From Erysipelotrichaceae bacterium (GTDB lineage: Bacteria; Bacillota_I; Bacilli_A; Erysipelotrichales; Erysipelotrichaceae): a stretch of DNA of 45,638 bases. A program made the position numbers and the translations under genes. Under the pieces are notes generated by a model. That model worked only from the letters and a program-made list of their open reading frames with translations, had not been told where the DNA came from and did not search any database. Below, piece after piece: positions 16,522-23,829 of the stretch (the first letter of the stretch is position 1; the number at the start of each line of letters is the position of its first letter). Location: contig JAFULN010000013.1 in assembly GCA_017473335.1 (NCBI GenBank), forward strand, positions 1-45,638. Reading direction: 5' to 3'.

Positions 16522-16544
16522 AACCCGTAATAAAATTACGGGTT
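16522..16544 (-). terminator. Hairpin after FemAB gene
   Basis: Perfect 10-base stem AACCCGTAAT/ATTACGGGTT with a 3-base loop. The following minus-strand TTTCTATAT is only a modest T tract, so some read-through into the YgjP-like gene is likely. Confidence 0.7.
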
Positions 16545-17739
16545 ATTTATGTATCTTTTTTATTTTCTTTAAAAATGCAGTAAGCTGCACACGCCATGGC
16601 TTGTAAATCATATCAAACTCACCCAAATATTCTACATAGCGTGACCCCATAGAACTCTTAAAGTCCCATAAACCATAATAAGGTTCATTTGGAACCGTTG
16701 TCGCGAATCCTACAAAGTCAAAATCTTCAACACCCTGTTTCTTCATCTGTTCCATCATGAGTACATGTGAACATGCAGAAGCTGTTGCATCAGGATAATC
16801 TTTAGAATTATACAGATACATATTAAACACTTTCTTGCCAATATGAAGATAAATTGCCCCACAAAGCATTACTTTCTCTTTTCCAGAATCAATCTGATTC
16901 TGACAGAATTCAATATTCTTCAAGACTGCCTCCAGTGCATCCTTGTCTTTGCGCAGACTTTTAGACTGACTTTCTTCAGTTAACACCGCAAGACGTTTGT
17001 TGAAATCAATTTCAGTAATCATAAACTTCGCATAAGGCTGAAGCATCTGGACATAGTTTCTAAAGTAATCTGCTGATTTAGGAAGAAAGTGCTGCGTTTG
17101 TGACAATTCTTTTCCAAACTGTGCAAATGTTTCATATTCCTCATCAGTTCCCTGTCGAATGGAAACCCCTAAACGAATATTACGTAATGCCTTTTTATAA
17201 ACTTTCTTTTTAATGCGCTGAGTATAGTCTTCTTCCTGAAGAGAAGTAATCAATGTAAAACGATTTACCCAGCTGCCATTGTAAGCATAGCCATATCCCT
17301 TGTGCTTAAATCCCATTGATTCAAACATCTTTGTGATGTGTTCATTATTGAAGCCATCATCAATGACTTCTCCTTTGATTTCATGATGTACACGTTCCAC
17401 ATTTAAATCAATCTTTAACAGTGTCACCTTTTTTTCTTTTGCCAGCTTTCCTAATTGATCACACATTAATTGAACCAGCTGCTGGTCCTCATAATCTATA
17501 CAAGGTCCCCATGGAACATACAATACCTTTCCAAGGCCCTTTCGATGTGTCAATATAGCTAGTGCAGATGCAATGATTTCCTCATTTTCTAAAAGAACAC
17601 AAGGATAATATGCTTCATCTTTTTCTATTTCTACACGGAACTTGCCCCATGCAGTTGTCTTCATAAAATGTCCATAAGGATGTGAAGCGACAAATTCATC
17701 AAAATGTCGTTCATCCTGAACAATCTTAAACTCTCTCAT
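16543..17739 (-). CDS. FemAB/MurM-type peptidoglycan bridge aminoacyltransferase
   Basis: 398 residues. FemX/FemA/MurM proteins use aminoacyl-tRNA to add amino acids to the stem-peptide Lys of lipid II, building the interpeptide bridge in the cytoplasm. Visible family features are 'YVPWGPCIDY' near residue 95, two GNAT-like folds, a helical Lys-rich segment with 'KSLRKDKDAL' typical of the coiled-coil arm, and the C-terminal 'FDFVGFATT' followed by Gly-rich 'YYGLWDFKSSMG'. The start was placed at the ATG after AGAGGTGTC; the in-frame GTG upstream overlaps this site. The bridge residue added cannot be predicted. Confidence 0.9.
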   Translation of the reverse strand: MREFKIVQDERHFDEFVASHPYGHFMKTTAWGKFRVEIEKDEAYYPCVLLENEEIIASALAILTHRKGLGKVLYVPWGPCIDYEDQQLVQLMCDQLGKLAKEKKVTLLKIDLNVERVHHEIKGEVIDDGFNNEHITKMFESMGFKHKGYGYAYNGSWVNRFTLITSLQEEDYTQRIKKKVYKKALRNIRLGVSIRQGTDEEYETFAQFGKELSQTQHFLPKSADYFRNYVQMLQPYAKFMITEIDFNKRLAVLTEESQSKSLRKDKDALEAVLKNIEFCQNQIDSGKEKVMLCGAIYLHIGKKVFNMYLYNSKDYPDATASACSHVLMMEQMKKQGVEDFDFVGFATTVPNEPYYGLWDFKSSMGSRYVEYLGEFDMIYKPWRVQLTAFLKKIKKIHK

Positions 17740-17828
17740 AGACACCTCTTTCACTTTCTATGTGCAGACTCATTGTACACTAACTTTTCTTATATTTCCA
17801 TCATGAACCTGCTTTTTCCATAAGACAA

Positions 17829-17855
17829 TAAAAAAGCCCTTGCTTAAGCAGGGCT
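17829..17855 (-). terminator. Terminator of tRNA-His
   Basis: Stem AGCCC-TGC paired with GCA-GGGCT with one bulged base, followed on the minus strand by TTTTTTATTG. Confidence 0.8.
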
Positions 17856-17870
17856 GCCTTAAATAAAAAA

Positions 17871-17948
17871 TGGGGCGATCGACGAGACTCGAACTCGCGA
17901 ATGCTGGAGCCACAATCCAGAGTGTTAACCAACTTCACCACGACCGCC
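17871..17948 (-). tRNA. tRNA-His (anticodon GTG)
   Basis: Complete 78-base gene with encoded CCA. The anticodon loop TTGTGGC gives GTG. The extra G at position -1 pairs with C73, the His-specific identity element. The acceptor stem GCGGTCG/CGATCGC has a single G-T wobble. The gene is a stand-alone unit with its own promoter and terminator. Confidence 0.96.
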
Positions 17949-17961
17949 ATAGGCAAGATAT

Positions 17962-17990
17962 ATAATACATCAATTAAAAACATTTGTAAA
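17962..17990 (-). promoter_or_regulatory. Promoter of tRNA-His
   Basis: Minus-strand TTTACA (17985-17990), a 17-base spacer and TATTAT (17962-17967), about 14 bases before the tRNA. Confidence 0.72.
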
Positions 17991-18062
17991 GTCTTTTTTT
18001 AGCGTTTTTCAATAACCGTTCAACCTAGTCATCATTATCACATAGCTTTTCTTTATTTTCCT

Positions 18063-18071
18063 TGTTATAAT
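18063..18071 (+). promoter_or_regulatory. Extended -10 promoter of degV
   Basis: TGTTATAAT, an extended -10 box with a perfect TATAAT, about 20 bases before the ATG; no clear -35. Confidence 0.6.
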
Positions 18072-18091
18072 CCTCAATGAGGTGAGATGTG

Positions 18092-18946
18092 ATGAAAAAA
18101 ATTGCAGTAATAACTGATTCCTCAGCAGACATCTCTGATGAACAGGCAAAGCAGTTAAATGTACGTGTTGTCCGTCTGCCAATCATTGTAGATAACATTG
18201 AATATATTGAAAACAAAACAATCACACTAGAAGAATTCACTAACAAAATGAAAGCTGGAAGTACAGTAAAAACCAGTCAGCCTTCTATTGGTGATGTATG
18301 CAGTGTATGGGATGAAGCGTTGAAAGAAAATGATGAAGTTCTTTATGTTCCTCTTTCTTCTGGGCTAAGCGGTTCCTACAATTCTGCAGTATTAGCTTCA
18401 CAAAGCTACGATGGAAAAGTAACAGTGATTGATGCACGTTTTGCATGTGCACCAACACAGTTTCTACTTAAAGAAATTCATGAACTTATCCGTGCTGGAA
18501 AAAGTTCTTCAGAAATTAAAACCTTCGTTGAAGAAAATATGTCAATGCACGCTATATTGATGCCAGAGGATTTGATTTATCTTAAGCGCGGTGGACGCAT
18601 CTCAGCTGCAGCTGCTGCATTAGGAAACTTGTTAAAGATTGTACCTCTTCTCAGTGTTGAAAATGGACAAATCGATGTCTATGATAAAGTACGAACTTCT
18701 AAACGAGCATATAAAATGGCATTAGATTATGTACTTAATGTAGATTGTCTGGATGACTATTATTTCTTGGTTCTGTATGGTGGTGAAGAAACGGAAGCAT
18801 CTAAAGAACTATATCAAAAACTCTGTGAACATGTAAATCCAAAAGACACTTACTATGGACCTATCTATCCAGTAATACTAGCTCACGCTGGTCCTGGTAC
18901 TGTTGGAATCGGTTATGTAAAAAAACTAGAAGCTATCATTCGATAG
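18092..18946 (+). CDS. degV: DegV family fatty-acid-binding protein
   Basis: 284 residues. DegV/FakB proteins bind a fatty acid and present it to the FakA kinase for phosphorylation and use in phospholipid synthesis. The family start 'KKIAVITDSSADIS', the middle 'KTSQPS', 'LSSGLSGSYNSA' and the late 'RGGRISAAAA' are all here, the full set of lipid- and phosphate-contacting motifs. ATG was chosen over the adjacent GTG because the GAGGTGAG ribosome site is better spaced. The last bases form the stem of a terminator. It converges with the gene on the minus strand, and the two coding ends overlap by 11 bases. Confidence 0.94.
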   Translation: MKKIAVITDSSADISDEQAKQLNVRVVRLPIIVDNIEYIENKTITLEEFTNKMKAGSTVKTSQPSIGDVCSVWDEALKENDEVLYVPLSSGLSGSYNSAVLASQSYDGKVTVIDARFACAPTQFLLKEIHELIRAGKSSSEIKTFVEENMSMHAILMPEDLIYLKRGGRISAAAAALGNLLKIVPLLSVENGQIDVYDKVRTSKRAYKMALDYVLNVDCLDDYYFLVLYGGEETEASKELYQKLCEHVNPKDTYYGPIYPVILAHAGPGTVGIGYVKKLEAIIR

Positions 18947-18955
18947 CTTCTTTTT
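18928..18955. terminator. Bidirectional terminator at convergent gene ends
   Basis: Perfect 10-base stem AGAAGCTATC/GATAGCTTCT with a 4-base loop, followed by TTTT on the plus strand and, after CTAG, a T7 run on the minus strand. It lies inside the 3' ends of both degV and the CpaB-like gene. Confidence 0.85.
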
Positions 18956-19673
18956 CGATTCCTAAAATTTCAATCATTTCACTATCCCAGTCAATGATAC
19001 ATTCTTTTTTCTGATGATAAGCATCTTTACTTGCATAATAACTCAACTCACCTTCCTGCATAGCCTTTTGAATCAAAGGCAGTGCTTCCTGGCTAATTGC
19101 TAGCTGTATGACATGAGGTGTATGTGTTGATTCAGGATCATCCATATTAAATCCTTTATGGTCTTTAATCCCTAAAATGCGTACATTTTTTAAAAGTGAT
19201 CCTATCTTACTTTCTTTCATTGAATCCAATACAGTAACATAAATATCTACAAGCTGTCCTTTAGATAAAGCGTTAGCTCCTAGTGCAACCATATTCGTTT
19301 CAAGGGCAACCAATACCTGATCATGATTAAGATCAAGGATTGCTGCATCTGTTGTCTCTTTTACATCCTCTAAGGCAGAATGATAAAAGAAAGAACCTTT
19401 TGGAATAAAACCATTTCGAACAGTAATCTTCCCTATCACATCTTCTTTTAACACATATGCTGAATCATTCAGATATGCAGATGGAATACGAACGATCGCA
19501 ATATCTTTTTCAGTAATTACCGTACGTGGTGCAACATCATTGGATGCGCTGACAACATCAATCAAATCAAGTCTTTTGGACATTTCATGTTCAAACCACT
19601 TTGGAACAATACAGATAGATGCTCCAGCAGCTAAAAGAAATGCAGCAGATAAACCAATTGTTTTCTTGTTCAT
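18936..19673 (-). CDS. CpaB/RcpC-like SAF-domain protein
   Basis: 245 residues. One N-terminal membrane helix (about 5-24) is followed by an extracytoplasmic SAF domain at about 40-105 ('VAPRTVITEKDI', 'GKITVRNGFIPKGSFF') and a C-terminal RcpC-like domain with 'ALSKGQLVDIYVTV' and 'VIQLAISQEALPLI'. In Flp/Tad pilus clusters CpaB is an assembly component. No other pilus gene is in this window, so this is an orphan copy or lies far from its partners. The ATG start follows TAGGAGGG. It is downstream of rnfB but separated by a strong terminator, so it is probably not part of the Rnf operon. Confidence 0.75.
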   Translation of the reverse strand: MNKKTIGLSAAFLLAAGASICIVPKWFEHEMSKRLDLIDVVSASNDVAPRTVITEKDIAIVRIPSAYLNDSAYVLKEDVIGKITVRNGFIPKGSFFYHSALEDVKETTDAAILDLNHDQVLVALETNMVALGANALSKGQLVDIYVTVLDSMKESKIGSLLKNVRILGIKDHKGFNMDDPESTHTPHVIQLAISQEALPLIQKAMQEGELSYYASKDAYHQKKECIIDWDSEMIEILGIEKEAIE

Positions 19674-19723
19674 GTTTTTCCCTCCTATTTATATATTCTC
19701 CAAAAAAAGGAAAAACCTCAAAA

Positions 19724-19754
19724 AAAATAAAAGACCGAGAAAATTCTCGGTCTT
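19724..19754 (-). terminator. Terminator of the Rnf operon
   Basis: Stem AAGACCGAGAA/TTCTCGGTCTT (19731-19741 with 19744-19754), followed on the minus strand by TTATTTTTTTTGAGG. It is 6 bases past the rnfB stop codon. Confidence 0.9.
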
Positions 19755-19760
19755 CATTGA

Positions 19761-20066
19761 TTAAGCTTTCACTTTAATGGTTGTTCCATCAGGTCCTGGT
19801 GTATTTGCCAGATACTCAACAATTTTAGCCTTCATATCAGCTTTGCAAGGCTTGCAGATAACTGTATCCAGTTCTTTATTAACAAGCGCTGCAGCTAAAC
19901 CAGAACAGCCAGGGAACCCACATCCACCACAGTTGTATCCTGGAAGCATAGCAGTAACTGCTTCTTCACGTTCATCAGGCTGTACATAGAATACCTTGCC
20001 GGCAATTCCAAGAATGAGCCCCATGAGTGCAGCAACTACAGTCATCATTAAAATTGCATTCAACAT
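19761..20066 (-). CDS. rnfB: RnfB, short form lacking ferredoxin domains
   Basis: 101 residues: an N-terminal membrane helix (about 3-27), then the RnfB 4Fe-4S motif Cys46-X2-Cys49-X4-Cys54-X16-Cys71 within 'LPGYNCGGCGFPGC', with an additional Cys74. Standard RnfB, roughly 190-290 residues, carries one or more 4Cys ferredoxin modules after this point. They are absent here, and the gene runs straight into an operon terminator, so they have not been lost by a frameshift. RnfB is the ferredoxin-oxidising entry subunit of the Rnf complex. The ATG start has GAAGGAGAA overlapping the end of the preceding small gene. Confidence 0.88.
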   Translation of the reverse strand: MLNAILMMTVVAALMGLILGIAGKVFYVQPDEREEAVTAMLPGYNCGGCGFPGCSGLAAALVNKELDTVICKPCKADMKAKIVEYLANTPGPDGTTIKVKA

Positions 20067-20070
20067 GTTT

Positions 20071-20256
20071 CTATTCTCCTTCTATTTTCGATTGACTTGG
20101 ATGATTTGCGCAGCTTGAGATGCTGCAGCCAGAGCATTCCTCTTTCAAATTCTCGCATCCTTCAGGAACTGGAGTTTTATGATTAAGATAATACAACGCT
20201 GCATACAATCCGCCCATAATCAGAGCAAATAAAACTGCGTAAATGAGATTATTCAT
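20071..20256 (-). CDS. Small Cys-rich membrane protein, NqrM-like, in the Rnf operon
   Basis: 61 residues. One N-terminal membrane helix (about 4-24) is followed by a short cytoplasmic tail with Cys34, Cys41, Cys44 and Cys49 in the pattern C-E-N-L...C-x2-C-x4-C. This resembles NqrM, the small one-helix protein that helps insert the iron centre between NqrD and NqrE of the Na+-NQR complex, and loosely the FeoB-associated Cys-rich proteins. Its start codon overlaps the rnfA stop (TAATG), and rnfB follows 4 bases after its own stop, so it is embedded in the operon and translationally coupled. A role in maturing the RnfA/RnfE iron-sulfur site is inference. Confidence 0.75.
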   Translation of the reverse strand: MNNLIYAVLFALIMGGLYAALYYLNHKTPVPEGCENLKEECSGCSISSCANHPSQSKIEGE

Positions 20257-20831
20257 TAAACTAGACCTGCAAAGCCACTGAAAGCAAGTGCCATCAGAGC
20301 TGCAGTAACCAGAGCAATTGGATTACCCTTCCATGCATTAGGTGTCGTTGCAAGATCAAGACGTTCACGAATGCAAGAGAAGATGTAAAGAATCATCAAG
20401 AATCCAAATGGAACAGAGAATGAGTTCACCAGCATTTCAATGAAATTGTAACTCTGTGTAATGTTATCCTGTGCTACATACAGAACTGCACAGTTTGTTG
20501 TGATCAATGGAAGATAAATTCCCAGTGACTTGTACAGTGCAGGACTGAATTTCTTAATGAACATTTCAGTAAACTGTACAAAACTTGCGATAACCAGAAT
20601 GAAGGTAATCAGCTGCATGTATGTAATTTCCAGTGGTACCAGAACAAGATGATACAGGAAATAAGTGATTATAGAAGCTCCCATAATAACGAAGATAACT
20701 GCAACACCCATACCTACAGCAGAGCTTGTCTTCTTAGATACACCTAAGAATGGGCACATACCAAAGAATTTTGTCAGGATAATGTTATTGATCAAAATAG
20801 CCGTAATCGCTAATGAAAATAATTCAGCCAT
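20256..20831 (-). CDS. rnfA: Rnf complex membrane subunit RnfA
   Basis: 191 residues, six predicted membrane helices, homologous to NqrE. The conserved Cys in 'FFGMCPFLG' (Cys26) and in 'LITTNCAVLY' are the ligands that, with the matching pair in RnfE, hold the intramembrane 2Fe-2S cluster. The ATG start is preceded by AAGGAGGC located at the end of rnfE, with only 2 bases between the genes. Position after rnfE matches the canonical rnfCDGEAB order. Confidence 0.96.
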   Translation of the reverse strand: MAELFSLAITAILINNIILTKFFGMCPFLGVSKKTSSAVGMGVAVIFVIMGASIITYFLYHLVLVPLEITYMQLITFILVIASFVQFTEMFIKKFSPALYKSLGIYLPLITTNCAVLYVAQDNITQSYNFIEMLVNSFSVPFGFLMILYIFSCIRERLDLATTPNAWKGNPIALVTAALMALAFSGFAGLV

Positions 20832-20833
20832 AC

Positions 20834-21487
20834 TTATTTAGCCTCCTTCTTTTCTTCTTTCTTTGCAGGCTTGTTTCTCAGTACTGTAAACAGTGCTGCA
20901 AAGCATGCAAATGTAAGGAATGAACCAGTTGATGTACTAAACATACTGATTTTAAATGGTTCAAGGAATTCAAGACCAAGATGCAAGATCACCTGATTGT
21001 TGAATGGATTAGTGATTGTCCAGCTTGCAGTAGCTAGGAATTCACGAACAAATGCAATCAGAAGCAAGCTGAATGTATATCCCAGCCCCATTCCAATTCC
21101 ATCAAGCGCAGAATCCAGAATACCGTTTTTAGAAGCAAATGCTTCAGCACGTCCAAGGATAATGCAGTTAACAACAATCAAAGAAATGAATACGCCCAGA
21201 TTAGCATATAGTTCCTGCATAAATGCAGCCATCAGCATTTCAACAACACTTACCAGTGATGCGATAACAACGATGTACACTGGAATGCGAATTTCATCTG
21301 GTGTAATCTTACGAATTGCAGAAATAATCATATTAGATGCAGTCAGAATCAATGTAACACAAAGACCCATACCGATTGCATTGTCAAGTGTAGTAGAAAT
21401 AGCCAGTGCAGAGCACAAACCAAGATACAGACCGAATACTGGATTTTCTTTGACAAAACCAGCCACGAAATTTTCTTTACGATTCAT
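20834..21487 (-). CDS. rnfE: Rnf complex membrane subunit RnfE
   Basis: 217 residues, six membrane helices, homologous to NqrD and to its partner RnfA. Conserved Cys residues are in 'LGLCSALA' (Cys25) and 'VVNCIILGR' (about 108). The start 'NPVFGLYLGLC' is typical of the family. The C-terminal tail is highly charged ('KPAKKEEKKEAK') and cytoplasmic. AAGGAGGGG precedes the ATG, 12 bases after the rnfG stop. Confidence 0.95.
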   Translation of the reverse strand: MNRKENFVAGFVKENPVFGLYLGLCSALAISTTLDNAIGMGLCVTLILTASNMIISAIRKITPDEIRIPVYIVVIASLVSVVEMLMAAFMQELYANLGVFISLIVVNCIILGRAEAFASKNGILDSALDGIGMGLGYTFSLLLIAFVREFLATASWTITNPFNNQVILHLGLEFLEPFKISMFSTSTGSFLTFACFAALFTVLRNKPAKKEEKKEAK

Positions 21488-21499
21488 ATGTGCCCCTCC

Positions 21500-22705
21500 T
21501 TACTTTCCAGCTTCAGTCAAAGCAGCTTTAACAGCTGTCTTGATTGCCTCACTTGTTACTGTTGCACCAGATACACCGTCAACATCTGCAGAATCAGCTT
21601 CTACAATACGTCCAGGCAAAACTTCGATTGCGTTAGAACCAATACCTGAAGTTTCATTAGCGCCTTCTGCTTTTACATCAACAATGTCATCACCATTCAG
21701 AACGATAGTCACTGTTACATCGCCGCCAAATCCAGCTGCAGTTGCAGTATAGCTGTCGCCTTCAACAGTGCCTTCAGTTTCACCTGCTGCTTCTGAAGAT
21801 GAATCACCTTCATTTGGTTCTGTTGTTTCACCATTAGCAGCCTTAAGTGCAGCCTGCATTGCAGCAAATACAGATTTAGATGTAAATGTAGAACCAGAAA
21901 CAACATCAACTTCTGAATCCAAAGTAGCTCCTGCATAACCTGCAAGTGCATCATCTGCTACCGCTGGATCACCAATACCAGCAGTATCGCCAAAGACAGT
22001 GTTCTTTACAGAAGCAACTGCTCCGTTTTCAACAACGATTTCAAATGTATTTGCACTGTTTCCAGGGAAACCATTTGAAGTCACTGTATATGTATTTCCA
22101 TCTACAGATACAACTTCAGCACCTGCTGATGAATAATCATCAGAAAGCTTATAAACAACTTCTTCAACAACTGGATCTTTTGGAGCTTCTACAGAAACAC
22201 CAGCCTGAGTACCATACAGAGCCTTAGCAGCGTTGATACCCTTAACTACAGCTGTGGATGATACCGTTGCACCAGAGAGTGTAGAAATCGTGTCATTCAC
22301 ACCCTTGCCAACAACCATGTTTTTGAATTCATCCGTTGCTACACGAGAACCAATTCCACTTGTTTCCTGCTGAGCCAGTACTACAAATCCATCCACTTTG
22401 CCTTCCATACTAATTGAAATCATGAATTCAATTGGAGTAGAAGCATTGTATCCTGTTACAGACACTTTATAAATATAACCTTTGCCTTCAGCCAGATAAG
22501 CACCAGTCACAAGACCAGTTTCTTCTTCTGCATCCAGTTCAGAGAAATTAGCACCTGGATAAAGAACTTCCAGACTTTCTTTTACTGCAGCTAATTTCTG
22601 AGCCTCAATAATTGGAGCAGTCAAATTATTGACATAAGAGAGAACACCTGCAGACAGAGCGCCTACAACGGCAAGAAATACAGTCAAATGTAAAATTTTC
22701 TTCAT
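21500..22705 (-). CDS. rnfG: RnfG with three FMN-binding domains
   Basis: 401 residues, about twice the usual RnfG length of roughly 190-220. After an N-terminal membrane helix (about 5-26) comes the normal RnfG domain with flavinylation motif 'LSGATVSS' (Thr147). Two more FMN-bind domains follow: one at about 185-290 with 'VVSGSTFTS' (Thr273), and after an acidic Ser/Glu/Gly linker (about 290-315) one at about 316-400 with 'VSGATVTS' (Thr382). ApbE would attach FMN by phosphoester to each Thr. The added domains lie on the outer side of the membrane. They could extend the electron path or accept electrons for an external acceptor. The ATG start has GGGGGAAG upstream. Confidence 0.93.
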   Translation of the reverse strand: MKKILHLTVFLAVVGALSAGVLSYVNNLTAPIIEAQKLAAVKESLEVLYPGANFSELDAEEETGLVTGAYLAEGKGYIYKVSVTGYNASTPIEFMISISMEGKVDGFVVLAQQETSGIGSRVATDEFKNMVVGKGVNDTISTLSGATVSSTAVVKGINAAKALYGTQAGVSVEAPKDPVVEEVVYKLSDDYSSAGAEVVSVDGNTYTVTSNGFPGNSANTFEIVVENGAVASVKNTVFGDTAGIGDPAVADDALAGYAGATLDSEVDVVSGSTFTSKSVFAAMQAALKAANGETTEPNEGDSSSEAAGETEGTVEGDSYTATAAGFGGDVTVTIVLNGDDIVDVKAEGANETSGIGSNAIEVLPGRIVEADSADVDGVSGATVTSEAIKTAVKAALTEAGK

Positions 22706-22723
22706 ATTTTCTTCCCCCTGTCC

Positions 22724-23815
22724 TTACATATTCGCAAATGCGCAAATCAGTGTAGCAGCTACACCAACAACCGCAACAATCGCAATAATCATCCAGTTTT
22801 TCTTTTCTGTTTTGATCTGATTTCCATCCATCAGCTTTTCAATAGCAGGAGTCATCAAATTCATCAACAGAATAGAATACAGTACACCTTCAGGCAGGTT
22901 AGCCTTTACACGAATCAGAAGTGTAAAAATTGCACATCCCATCGCAAAGACAACACGGCCTGCAGCACTTGTTGGATTTGTTACAGGGTCAGTCATCATA
23001 AATACAGCACCAAATGCAGCACCGCCAAGAAGGATATGATACAGACCATAAACCATGCCCTGATTAAATACCAGACCATATACTGTAGCTAATACAAACA
23101 ATGTACCTAAATAAGTCACTGGAACACGCCAGTCAATGACTTCACGCCATGCCAGATAAGCACCAACAGCCAAAATCAGCAGTGTTGATGTTTCACCCAG
23201 TGCACCAGCATAAGTACCAGTCAAAAGTTCTACAAATGTTGGTGCAGGAATCAGAGCTGCAGAACAGCTTGTTGCTGTTGCACAAACTGAAGAAATTCCA
23301 TCAGGAATTGCCAGCAGCCATCCATTACCTGCAATTGCAGTTGTAGGTGTTGCAGAAGAAATCAAATCAGCTGCAACATTTCCAGTAAATGACGCAAAGA
23401 TAATAGAACGTCCTACAGCAGCAGGATTGAAAATGTTCTGACCAAATCCGCCAAATACCAGCTTACCAAAGAAAATAGCCATGATTGTTGAAACACCCAG
23501 TGCATAATAAGAAATATCAATACGGCACATCAGTGTCAAAATAATCGCAGTTACCCATGGGAAGCTTGACTGCATATGATCTTTCACATTCAGTTTTAAA
23601 ACTTTGCACCAGATTGCTTCAGTTGCTAAAGCACAAACCACAGAAACAGCCAGAAGTCCTAATGCACGCAGTGCATAGGAGATATTGTATGCCATTGCAT
23701 AGTAGCCTACAGAAAATCCAAAGACAACCAAAAGTCCCAGCGTCAGCTCAAACATAATACTCTGTGTACTTTGAGGCTGACGATAGTTAGGGGACGGTTT
23801 AAATGTAAATTTCAT
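22724..23815 (-). CDS. rnfD: Rnf complex membrane subunit RnfD
   Basis: 363 residues, about nine or ten membrane helices, homologous to NqrB. It contains 'GGFGQNIFNPAAVGR' and the FMN attachment region 'SSATPT', where Thr156 is the likely flavinylated residue. 'MMTDPVTNPTS' near residue 280 is another family signature. RnfD carries covalent FMN and riboflavin and forms part of the ion channel. The start ATG follows GGGAGGATC, 14 bases after rnfC. Confidence 0.95.
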   Translation of the reverse strand: MKFTFKPSPNYRQPQSTQSIMFELTLGLLVVFGFSVGYYAMAYNISYALRALGLLAVSVVCALATEAIWCKVLKLNVKDHMQSSFPWVTAIILTLMCRIDISYYALGVSTIMAIFFGKLVFGGFGQNIFNPAAVGRSIIFASFTGNVAADLISSATPTTAIAGNGWLLAIPDGISSVCATATSCSAALIPAPTFVELLTGTYAGALGETSTLLILAVGAYLAWREVIDWRVPVTYLGTLFVLATVYGLVFNQGMVYGLYHILLGGAAFGAVFMMTDPVTNPTSAAGRVVFAMGCAIFTLLIRVKANLPEGVLYSILLMNLMTPAIEKLMDGNQIKTEKKNWMIIAIVAVVGVAATLICAFANM

Positions 23816-23829
23816 CCCTTTGATCCTCC

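Noticed and set aside
17801-17983. A 60-codon minus-strand ORF spanning tRNA-His
   Set aside because: It covers the tRNA-His gene and its terminator and has no ribosome site; it is a chance frame.
19674-19760. Possible frameshifted ferredoxin part of rnfB
   Set aside because: The region is short, contains the operon terminator, and encodes no CxxCxxC pattern in any frame.
21946-22227. Gln/Leu-rich plus-strand ORF opposite rnfG
   Set aside because: It is the complement of Ala/Ser/Glu-rich coding sequence in rnfG, with no ribosome site; similar frames occur opposite most long genes here.
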